Of a stretch of DNA of 16,923 nt, positions 7,996 to 13,841 are shown piece after piece. The stretch comes from JBBDNT01 sp040877445 (GTDB lineage: Bacteria > Planctomycetota > Planctomycetia > Planctomycetales > Planctomycetaceae). The DNA is taken from NCBI GenBank assembly GCA_040877445.1, contig JBBDNT010000217.1:1-16923 (forward strand), in the 5' to 3' direction. The first letter of the stretch is position 1; every line of letters begins with the position of its first letter. The translations under genes and the position numbers were made by a program. The notes below the pieces were generated by a model. The model did no database searches and had not been told where the DNA came from. It saw only the letters and a program-made list of their open reading frames with translations.

Positions 7996-8493
7996 TCAAC
8001 GGCTCGCCGCCGCCGTTGCGTTCTCCCGCGCCTCCGCGGCCGCCTGCACCGCGCGGACGATCTTGTCGTAGCCGGTGCAGCGGCACAAATTGCCCGCGAG
8101 GTAGAAGCGGATTTCGTCTTCGCTGGGATGCGGGTTCTCTTCCAAGAGCGCCTCGGCCTGCACGATGAACCCGGGCGTGCAGATGCCGCACTGCAACGCC
8201 GCCCCTTCCAGGAACGCCTGCTGGATCTCATCGAGCCGGCCCTGGCGGGCGATCCCTTCGATCGTGCGGATCGTGGCCCCCTCCGCTTCGACGGCGAGCA
8301 CCAGGCAGCTATCGACCGGCCGGCCGTCGAAGATCACCGTGCAGGCGCCGCAGTTGCCGTTCGAGCAGCCTTCCTTCGTGCCGGTGAGATCGAGCGCGTC
8401 GCGCAGGACTTCGAGCAGCGTCTGCCGCGGCTCGCACAGGAACTCGACGGAGTCGCCGTTGATCGTGGCGGTGACGACGCGTTTTTTGGTCAT
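7996..8493 (-). CDS. 2Fe-2S subunit of a xanthine dehydrogenase/CO dehydrogenase family molybdenum hydroxylase (CoxS-like)
   Basis: 165 aa, the standard size for a stand-alone small subunit. The N-terminal plant-type ferredoxin domain holds C43, C48, C51 (GCSNGNCGAC) and C63. The C-terminal helical domain holds C102, C105 (CGICTPGF) and C137, C139 (GNLCRCTGY). All eight ligands of the two 2Fe-2S clusters are present. It would relay electrons between the molybdopterin site of the large subunit and the FAD of the medium subunit. It follows the FAD-subunit gene by 77 bp on the same strand. The large subunit is not found in the 153 bp before the assembly gap. ATG at 8493 starts the canonical MTKKRVV N-terminus; the leader holds a heptamer repeat and no clear Shine-Dalgarno. 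Confidence 0.95.
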   Translation of the reverse strand: MTKKRVVTATINGDSVEFLCEPRQTLLEVLRDALDLTGTKEGCSNGNCGACTVIFDGRPVDSCLVLAVEAEGATIRTIEGIARQGRLDEIQQAFLEGAALQCGICTPGFIVQAEALLEENPHPSEDEIRFYLAGNLCRCTGYDKIVRAVQAAAEARENATAAASR

Positions 8494-8502
8494 TGGTCCG
8501 CT

Positions 8503-8530
8503 GTCAGTTGTCAGTTGTCAGTTGTCGGTG
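8503..8530. repeat. Heptamer tandem repeat
   Basis: GTCAGTT is repeated exactly three times at 8503, 8510 and 8517, followed by the decayed unit GTCGGTG at 8524. It lies in the 77-bp gap between the FAD-subunit and 2Fe-2S-subunit genes, immediately upstream of the latter's start. Confidence 0.9.
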
Positions 8531-8570
8531 GGACGCGCACGACGACTCGACTCCGCATTCCGCACTCATC

Positions 8571-9467
8571 TCAATGTCCGGGACGATACGCCGGCTGCTC
8601 GCCGCGGGCGCGGGCGATGGCGATCTTCAGCACGCGTTCGACGAGCACGCCGGTGACGTGGCGGCGGTAGTCGATCGTGCCGCGCATGTCGTCGATCGGG
8701 CGGACGATCGCGCGGGCCGCCTCGGCCGCGGCGGCGATGCTGTCGTCGTTCACCGGGCGGCCGGCGAGCGCGGCGCTCGCTTCGGTCGCGAACAGCGGCG
8801 TCGGCGCGACCGCGCCGAGCGCGATCCGGGCCGATTCGAAGTTCGTCCCCCCCTCGTCGAGCACCACCGACGCCCCGACGCCGACGACCGCGATGTCCAT
8901 CTCGTTCCGCGGAATGAGCCGGCGATAATGCGAGCCGCCATGCGCGGGGGGCGCGGGAAAGCGAATCTCGACGAGCAATTCCCCGGCCCTCAAGACGTTC
9001 GTTCCCGGCCCCGTGCAGAACGCCGCCGCGGGAACCTCGTACGTTCCCCGCGGACCGGCGATGACGCAAGTTCCCTCCAGCGCGATCAATGCCGGCGTGG
9101 TGTCCGCCGCGGGGCCGGAGTTGCACAGGTTCCCGCCCACGCTCGCCCGCGATTGAATCTGAATCCCGCCGATGATCCGGCAACTGTCCGCCAACGCCGC
9201 GTACTCGGCGGCGATCCCCGGATGCTCGTACACGCGATGACACGGCACGGCGGCCCCCAGCCGCAGGCCGTCGGGACCGAGTTCGAGGACGTTCAACTCG
9301 GGAATCTTCTTCACGTCGACCAGCAGATCGGGCGCGAGGCGGCCAGTGCGCACGTGGTCGATGAGGTCGGTGCCGCCCGCGAGCGGCCGGCACGCCCCGT
9401 TCCCGCGGGCGAGCAAATCGACCGCCGCGGCGAGCGTCGCGGGAGCTTCGTATTCGAAATCGCGCAT
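8571..9467 (-). CDS. FAD-binding subunit of a xanthine dehydrogenase/CO dehydrogenase family enzyme (CoxM-like)
   Basis: 298 aa, the usual size for the medium subunit. The N-terminus MRDFEYEAPATLAAAVDLL is typical. FAD-binding motifs are PLAGGTDLI near residue 45 and SVGGNLCNSGPAADTTPAL near residue 125. The C-terminal CO-dehydrogenase flavoprotein domain follows (RRLIPRNEMDIAVVGVGA onward). It would carry FAD and pass electrons from the 2Fe-2S subunit to an acceptor. The start at 9467 gives the family N-terminus and has AGGA about 9 bases upstream; an ATG at 9512 would add 15 residues and is less likely. It is probably co-transcribed with the CoxS-like gene and perhaps with the CBM9-like gene 85 bp upstream. 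Substrate unknown. Confidence 0.93.
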   Translation of the reverse strand: MRDFEYEAPATLAAAVDLLARGNGACRPLAGGTDLIDHVRTGRLAPDLLVDVKKIPELNVLELGPDGLRLGAAVPCHRVYEHPGIAAEYAALADSCRIIGGIQIQSRASVGGNLCNSGPAADTTPALIALEGTCVIAGPRGTYEVPAAAFCTGPGTNVLRAGELLVEIRFPAPPAHGGSHYRRLIPRNEMDIAVVGVGASVVLDEGGTNFESARIALGAVAPTPLFATEASAALAGRPVNDDSIAAAAEAARAIVRPIDDMRGTIDYRRHVTGVLVERVLKIAIARARGEQPAYRPGH

Positions 9468-9552
9468 CGGGTTCGGTCCTGCCGGTTCCGGAGAGATCCG
9501 CGAGACCAGCATAACCGCAGTCGGCGTGCGTTCGAATGGATCCGGCGGAAGT

Positions 9553-10215
9553 TCACCGCACGAGTTCCAGCGTGCTCCACAAGCTGGGGTCGTTGGAATA
9601 GGGAAACTCGGATCCGAGGGTGAGGTGCTGTTCCCCGAGTTCGGCGTCCTTCAAGACGTAATAGAAGCCGAGCCGCGGGCTCGCTTCGGGGTCGAAGCCG
9701 TGCAGCATTTCCGCCGGAAACCAGACTTCGAGCAGGTAGCCGTCGTCCGTCGGCGCGGACCGAACCGGGATGCCGCTCGCATCGACCCGCGGCGCGTCTT
9801 CGCGGGCGCGGGCGATGGGCAACTGCGCGACGGTCGGCTCTCGTTCTTCCGGACCCGATCCGGCGGGGAGCACGCAAAAGCAATGGCAATATCGCCCGGC
9901 CCGGTGGATGGATTGCGTGTCGCGGGTGTCGATCCACAATCGCAGGCCGTCCGCTTCGTCGGGCTGCCGGGCGTCGCACGCGAGCGGCATTCGCTTCCCC
10001 GTGACGGCGACGGAAAGTCCGAACCCCTCGTCGTTCCACGCCGCCCGCAATTCGCCGAATTCGATTCCCCGTCCGAGCCGCGCGGCGGGACTTCCCACCG
10101 CGCACTGCGGCGGCAGATCGAGCAACTTCTCGCGTCGCCCGGAAAGCGGCACTCCTTCGATCCGCATCACCGGCAAGGCGTAACGGAACAGGAACGGGGG
10201 CGGCAGTGTCGACAT
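9553..10215 (-). CDS. CBM9/DOMON-like domain protein
   Basis: 220 aa. A single beta-sandwich-like domain is suggested by AAWNDEGFGLSVAVTGK, then DGLRLWIDTRDTQSIHRAG, and GYLLEVWFPAEMLHGFDP followed by LGFYYVLKDAE. This order (W-N-D-E-G strand, D-x-x-x-x-W-I-D-T-R strand, E-V-W-F-P strand) is characteristic of carbohydrate-binding module 9 and DOMON-like families. No signal peptide is visible from the chosen start, which is odd for a sugar-binding module and argues for a cytoplasmic role. The start at 10215 (MSTLPPPFLFRY) was chosen because the open frame further upstream runs through repeat elements. No strong Shine-Dalgarno is seen. It precedes the CoxM-like gene on the same strand; any functional link is inference. 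Confidence 0.65.
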   Translation of the reverse strand: MSTLPPPFLFRYALPVMRIEGVPLSGRREKLLDLPPQCAVGSPAARLGRGIEFGELRAAWNDEGFGLSVAVTGKRMPLACDARQPDEADGLRLWIDTRDTQSIHRAGRYCHCFCVLPAGSGPEEREPTVAQLPIARAREDAPRVDASGIPVRSAPTDDGYLLEVWFPAEMLHGFDPEASPRLGFYYVLKDAELGEQHLTLGSEFPYSNDPSLWSTLELVR

Positions 10216-10224
10216 CGATCGGCT

Positions 10225-10312
10225 GAGAGACCGCCTTCGAATTGGTAGCGGAAGTCGCAAGACTTCCGATTGTCGTGTGGCAATGCCCGGAATTCTTGCG
10301 AATTTCGCTACG
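10225..10312 (+). repeat. Dispersed repeat with paired hairpin arms (family 3)
   Basis: After a leader (10225-10244) shared with 6501-6520, two inverted arms occur. The left arm (10245-10268) contains GGAAGT, CGCAAG, ACTTCC, itself a hairpin. The right arm (10289-10312) on the minus strand contains GAAATT, CGCAAG, AATTCC. Both are flanked by GTAGC outward. The stem bases differ between arms but pairing is kept apart from one wobble. Confidence 0.8.
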
Positions 10313-10361
10313 ACCACCGAGAGCTTGTGAAACTCTATTCCCGCTGAATAAGCCCCGAAAT

Positions 10362-10484
10362 CGTCATTCCCGCGCAGTGCCTGCCCTCGTGCCGGCGGGG
10401 GCGTGAATCCAGCAATCGTCAAGGCGGCCACCAATCGGACACCGTCCGTGCATCGACTGGATTCCCGCCTCCGCGGGAATGACG
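10362..10484. repeat. 123-bp MITE-like element with 13-bp terminal inverted repeats
   Basis: CGTCATTCCCGCG (10362-10374) and CGCGGGAATGACG (10472-10484) are perfect inverted repeats at the two ends. GAATCCAG (10405-10412) and CTGGATTC (10457-10464) form a second, inner inverted pair. No coding sequence lies inside. The end sequence resembles the widespread ATTCCCGC...GCGGGAAT class of bacterial intergenic repeats. It could be a non-autonomous mobile element; no clear target duplication was identified. Confidence 0.75.
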
Positions 10485-10549
10485 CGCTGTGGACGACGAT
10501 CGAATGGCGAAAGATTCACACACTCCGACGATTCCCGGCGTCGTAGAGC

Positions 10550-10900
10550 TTATTCGACCAACTCCTCTTCCAGTTCCCAAGTCATCAGGTGCTCTTCCAG
10601 CCCCTTGACCACCAGCTTCTCCTTCTTGGCGTCGACCTCTTCGCAATCGAAACCATGCTCGCGGAGTTTCGCCACGTGCTCGGTATCTCCCTCGACGATC
10701 CCGCCGTCCTTGACGGCCCGCCACCATTCGAGGTGGGGCCAGTCGCGGCGAACGGTTTTGAGACAGGTGACGATCGTTCGCCCGTTCGTTCCCGCACTGA
10801 AGCCGGCACGCTCCGCGATCAACGTGAAGGTGGCGATCTTTCCGGCCCGCTTGAGTTCCCATAGAACCTCGGCCACTTCCGCAGCGCGCTGCGACGCCAT
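10550..10900 (-). CDS. Alkyltransferase-like protein (MGMT DNA-binding fold without acceptor cysteine)
   Basis: 116 aa. Residues 18-85 follow the winged-helix domain of O6-methylguanine-DNA methyltransferase: AGKIATFTLIAERAG aligns with the G-K-V-x-T-Y-x-x-I-A helix, RTIVTCLKTVRRD with the recognition helix, and EWWRAVKDGGI with the PCHRV-x-x-x-DG active-site loop. The acceptor Cys is replaced by W59, and the following His by W60, as in alkyltransferase-like proteins, which bind alkylated bases and flag them rather than repair them. An acidic C-terminal tail (WELEEELVE) is extra. Start ATG 10900 has GGAG six bases upstream; the longer open frame to 10978 lacks this. The family assignment is from pattern only. 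Confidence 0.65.
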   Translation of the reverse strand: MASQRAAEVAEVLWELKRAGKIATFTLIAERAGFSAGTNGRTIVTCLKTVRRDWPHLEWWRAVKDGGIVEGDTEHVAKLREHGFDCEEVDAKKEKLVVKGLEEHLMTWELEEELVE

Positions 10901-11211
10901 TGGGGTCTCCTGAGCTGATGGATCCGGGACTGCGACCGCTGCCCGGCGGCCAGCTTTTCCGAAGAGAGATGAAGGCAACGAGAGGAATTCGTCGCTTCCC
11001 TTCGACAGGTTCGACTATAGCCGATTCCCCGAGTTTTCTCAAGCCAGCCCCGTGCCGACCTGTTGACCAGCCCCCCCCGACCGGGCAGAATAAGGGACAC
11101 GACGGGTTTCGTCATGCGGCGGCGGACGACGTGCCGACCGTAATCGTGACGGCCCGCTTCCGCGGGTTCCGCGGGAAAGTCCGACCGATGAGTCGCAGCG
11201 GAGTGTCGCCC
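10901..11211. other. Divergent intergenic region with promoters
   Basis: These 311 bp separate the alkyltransferase-like gene (-) from the first propeller gene (+). No gene is supported. A sigma-70-like candidate lies at 11063-11091. A run of eight C at 11071-11078 falls inside its spacer. Confidence 0.5.
11063..11091 (+). promoter_or_regulatory. Candidate sigma-70 promoter for the first propeller gene
   Basis: TTGACC (11063-11068) is five of six to the -35 consensus. A 17-bp spacer follows, then CAGAAT (11086-11091), four of six to the -10 consensus. It lies about 120 bp before the chosen start codon. In a GC-rich genome such a match can arise by chance. Confidence 0.3.
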
Positions 11212-12336
11212 ATGAGCGCGTCGCGAATGCCGCCGATGTCGTCCAGTTCACCGCTCGCGGGACTGCTCGCCGGTCTCCTGCTCGTCTCCGCCGCGCACGC
11301 CGCGGAGGGAACCGAAACCGGGGCGGTCGTCTTCGGTCCCCCCGCTCCTCCCCTCGCGGTCGAGTCTCTTCTCGACGGGCCGCGCCTGACCGTCGAATAC
11401 GAGACCGTCGAACACGAAATCATCGAGCACGACGCGGCGGCCCACGACCCCATCGACCTCGACGTCCGCCCCAGCATCGTCCGCTACCAGGCGGCGTTCA
11501 TCAGCCCGCGGCGCATGCTCCTCGACCGGCGGGGCGACCTGCTCATCGCCGACTGGGGGGCCGGGACCGTCGTTCGACTCGACGCCGACGGCGCTCCGTC
11601 GATCCTGGTCGCCGGGCTGGACGAGCCGGCCGGACTGGCGCTCGACGATTACGGCAACCTGTACGTGGCGCAGCACGGCGGCGGAATGCTCAAGTCGGGA
11701 AGCATCCTGAAGGTGGCGCCCGACGGCATGCACTCCCTTCACGCGGCCGGGCTGGGCGGGCCGACCGACCTCGCCTTCGGTCCCGACGGCATGCTGTACG
11801 TCGCCGCCTTTCACGACGACGCGATCGTCCGCATCGACGCCGACGGAATGATCGGCGTGGTCGCCGACGACATCCCCGGTCCGGCGGCGCTCGTGTTCGA
11901 CGACGACGGCGCCTTGTTCGTCGCCAGTTCCACGAGCGGATCGATCTTCCGCATCGGCCCGATGAGCGAACGGCACGAACACGCCCGCGGGCTCGACGTC
12001 CCGTCCGACCTGGCCTTCGATTCCAAAGGGCACCTGATCGTCGCCAACTACGGCGGCAACATGCTTTCTTACGTGGATCGGCAGGGGAGCGTGCGGCCCT
12101 TCGCCGTCGTGCCCAAGGGGACCATCGGGCACCTCTTCGACCGCGACGACAACCTCGTGCTGGCCAACTGGGACCAGCACTATCTGATGAAGGTCATCAC
12201 CGCCGTGACGATCCCCTGCCCGCACTGCGGCCGGCAGGTTCCCGTCCGCTTCCGCCCGAAACCGGAATCGATGCCCCCGATGCCGCCCTCGCCTTTGTCG
12301 TCGCCGATGCGACAACCGGAACCCCCCGCGATCTGA
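11212..12336 (+). CDS. Secreted NHL/SMP-30-like beta-propeller with C-terminal CPHC tail (paralog 1)
   Basis: 374 aa. Signal peptide: hydrophobic core LAGLLAGLLLVSAAHA at 15-30. A His/Glu/Asp-rich spacer (60-85) precedes the propeller (about 95-330), built of repeats such as LDEPAGLALDDYGNLYVAQ, GPTDLAFGPDGMLYVAAF and VPSDLAFDSKGHLIVANY. The tail has CPHCG at 336-340 followed by PVRFRP and a Pro-rich end. The propeller class includes lactonases and ligand-binding proteins; activity is not predictable here. ATG at 11212 is preferred because GGAG lies 8 bases upstream; ATGs at 11188, 11226 and 11236 are alternatives. It is followed 141 bp later by a paralog in the same orientation. Confidence 0.85.
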   Translation: MSASRMPPMSSSSPLAGLLAGLLLVSAAHAAEGTETGAVVFGPPAPPLAVESLLDGPRLTVEYETVEHEIIEHDAAAHDPIDLDVRPSIVRYQAAFISPRRMLLDRRGDLLIADWGAGTVVRLDADGAPSILVAGLDEPAGLALDDYGNLYVAQHGGGMLKSGSILKVAPDGMHSLHAAGLGGPTDLAFGPDGMLYVAAFHDDAIVRIDADGMIGVVADDIPGPAALVFDDDGALFVASSTSGSIFRIGPMSERHEHARGLDVPSDLAFDSKGHLIVANYGGNMLSYVDRQGSVRPFAVVPKGTIGHLFDRDDNLVLANWDQHYLMKVITAVTIPCPHCGRQVPVRFRPKPESMPPMPPSPLSSPMRQPEPPAI

Positions 12337-12413
12337 GAGAGTGTCGTCGAATACACGGAGGGATTTCGATGCGGCCATTGTCCAGCGGGCATCCGTGATT
12401 CGCTGGAGCGAGC

Positions 12414-12434
12414 CTCCCGCGTCAGCGGGGGGAG
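12414..12434. repeat. Small hairpin between the propeller paralogs
   Basis: CTCCCGC (12414-12420) faces GCGGGGGGAG (12425-12434) around a GTCA loop. Pairing is complete if two extra G are bulged. It lies 44 bp before the second propeller start. It may be another intergenic repeat. Confidence 0.4.
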
Positions 12435-12477
12435 TCTCTTCCAAGGGGCTGAATTGCGTCATTTCGAAGGAAAGGCG

Positions 12478-13485
12478 ATGATTGCTCGGACGACGATCAT
12501 GGCATTCGGAACGACGATCGCCTTCGTAGTCCTCGCCGGCGACGTACTCGTTTCCTGTCGCGCCGCCGATCGCGCCGCCGCGCCGATCGTCGTCGAACGC
12601 GATCCGCATCAATCGGTCGACGCCCCGCATGCGCATCCGCCGGTCGAAGTGTTCGGCGATCCGATCGTCACGCGGCTGCCGGTTCCGGCGCGCGATCCGC
12701 GCCGAGTGGTGATCGACTCCGCACAGCGCGTGCTGATCGCCGACGCCGCCGCGGGGAAAGTCCTGCGGGTGTCCTCTTCGGGGATGGTCGAGACGCTCGC
12801 CGCGGATCTCGACGAACCGGCGGGACTGGCGCTCGATTCGCAAGGCCGGCTGTACGCCGCGATTCGCGCGGGGGGCCGGCCGCGGGCCGGTTCGGTCATC
12901 CGCATCGACGCGGCCGACTCCACGACGACCGTGCTCGACGGATTGAGCGCGCCGACAGCGATCGCCTTCGATGCCGACGACGTGTTGCACGTCGCGGTCG
13001 CCGGCGACGAGTCGATTCTGCGCGTCGCGTCGCCGGGCGGGCCGACCGTCGTCGCCCGCGGAATCGAATCTCCCTCGGCCCTGGCGCATCACCGCGGCGC
13101 GTGGCACGTCGCCAGCGCCACGAAAGGAACGATCACGCGGATCGACGCGGACGGCCGCGCGACGATCGTCGCCGAGGGCTTCATGAGCCTCTCCGATCTG
13201 GCGATCGGTCCCGAGGGGGAACTGATCGCTTGCGACGAGGCCGACACGCTGCTCGCGGCGGTCGGCCCGGACGGCCAGCGGAAACCGTTCCTCCCGGTCC
13301 CCGCCGGAACCCGTGCGATCGCCTTCGACGGCGACGGCAACCTCGTGGCGGCGAGCGGACAATTGCGAATCGTCGTCCGGCTGACCACCCGCCTGTCCGT
13401 TCCGTGTCCGCATTGCGACCAGCGAATCCCCCTCCGCATCCGGCCGCGCCGGCCACAGCCGGACACCGAACCCGACCCGATTTGA
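12478..13485 (+). CDS. Secreted NHL/SMP-30-like beta-propeller with C-terminal CPHC tail (paralog 2)
   Basis: 335 aa. An N-terminal hydrophobic segment (about 6-26) ends near SCRAA, so it is a signal peptide, or possibly a lipoprotein signal on C27 although the lipobox is poor. The propeller spans about 65-305 with units such as LDEPAGLALDSQGRLYAAI, APTAIAFDADDVLHVAV and SLSDLAIGPEGELIACD. The tail VPCPHCDQRIPLRIRP (CPHC at 310-313) matches that of the upstream gene. Shared units, order and tail show a tandem duplication followed by strong divergence. ATG at 12478 has GAAGGA 6 bases upstream; an in-frame TTG at 12454 was not used. The gene is convergent with the SUMF1-domain gene. Confidence 0.86.
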   Translation: MIARTTIMAFGTTIAFVVLAGDVLVSCRAADRAAAPIVVERDPHQSVDAPHAHPPVEVFGDPIVTRLPVPARDPRRVVIDSAQRVLIADAAAGKVLRVSSSGMVETLAADLDEPAGLALDSQGRLYAAIRAGGRPRAGSVIRIDAADSTTTVLDGLSAPTAIAFDADDVLHVAVAGDESILRVASPGGPTVVARGIESPSALAHHRGAWHVASATKGTITRIDADGRATIVAEGFMSLSDLAIGPEGELIACDEADTLLAAVGPDGQRKPFLPVPAGTRAIAFDGDGNLVAASGQLRIVVRLTTRLSVPCPHCDQRIPLRIRPRRPQPDTEPDPI

Positions 13486-13508
13486 GCGGACGTAGGACGC
13501 GAACCGCA

Positions 13509-13531
13509 GGTCCATTCTGCCGGAATGGACC
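13509..13531. repeat. TGCCG-loop hairpin (family 2, copy 1)
   Basis: GGTCCATTC (13509-13517) pairs with GAATGGACC (13523-13531) around loop TGCCG. The 19-base core TCCATTCTGCCGGAATGGA recurs exactly at 13667-13685. It begins 23 bp after the stop codon of propeller paralog 2. Confidence 0.85.
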
Positions 13532-13632
13532 TCGGGTGCGGGAAACGCCTCGCGTGACCCCACGGCTCCCGCTCCGCCCACCGACAACCCACGATTACGC
13601 CGTGCCGTCACGGCAACATCGCCACGCGCTTC

Positions 13633-13688
13633 ACGTCCCGCCCGGCAGGCGGGACGTACTGGTACGTCCATTCTGCCGGAATGGACGT
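13633..13688. repeat. Tandem pair of related perfect hairpins (family 2, copies 2 and 3)
   Basis: The first is ACGTCCCGCC (13633-13642), loop CGGCA, GGCGGGACGT (13648-13657). The second is ACGTCCATTC (13664-13673), loop TGCCG, GAATGGACGT (13679-13688). Both have 10-bp perfect stems with identical outer six pairs. Their loops are reverse complements of each other, while the inner four pairs differ. The bases between them (ACGTAC, TG, GTACGT) add a third possible pairing. Confidence 0.85.
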
Positions 13689-13768
13689 GGGAAGCGGGAA
13701 CGCGGTTGCCGAAAGTGTGATCGTCGTCGTGAATCGTGACTTCCCAAACGCGACTGCTTCGTTCGATC

Positions 13769-13805
13769 GGCGGGCACGACGGTTTGCCAATCCGTCCTAC
13801 CCGCC
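13769..13805 (+). repeat. Two-tier hairpin repeat, family 1
   Basis: The outer stem GGCGGG (13769-13774) pairs with CCCGCC (13800-13805). CAC faces CTA as an internal loop. The inner stem GACGG pairs with CCGTC around a TTTGCCAAT tip. The outer parts equal those of 2412-2447; the tip equals that of 26-51 instead. Confidence 0.8.
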
Positions 13806-13809
13806 CGCA

Positions 13810-13830
13810 GGACGGAATCGCATTCCGTCC
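13810..13830. terminator. Hairpin just downstream of the SUMF1-domain gene
   Basis: GGACGGAAT (13810-13818) pairs perfectly with ATTCCGTCC (13822-13830) around CGC. It starts 11 bp beyond the SUMF1-domain stop in the direction of transcription. There is no T-run, so termination is only suggested by strength and position; it may be another repeat. Confidence 0.35.
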
Positions 13831-13841
13831 GCGACGCGGAC

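Larger units (their letters stand above)
10216..10549. other. Gene-free region composed largely of repeats
   Basis: No gene is supported in these 334 bp. They hold a family 3 repeat pair (10225-10312) and a 123-bp element with 13-bp terminal inverted repeats (10362-10484). The promoter of the minus-strand CBM9-like gene should lie here but was not identified. Confidence 0.6.
13486..13841. other. Gene-free convergent region dense in hairpins
   Basis: This 356-bp region lies between the ends of propeller paralog 2 (+) and the SUMF1-domain gene (-). No gene is supported. It contains at least five hairpins (13509-13531, 13633-13657, 13664-13688, 13769-13805, 13810-13830), which could slow transcription from both sides. 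Confidence 0.6.

Noticed and set aside
8503..8530. CRISPR-like array
   Set aside because: The units are 7 bp with no spacers, and no cas genes are present; it is a simple heptamer repeat.
10216..10434. N-terminal extension of the CBM9-like protein
   Set aside because: The extension is encoded by the family 3 repeat and part of the 123-bp element. The protein-like pattern begins only at 10215.
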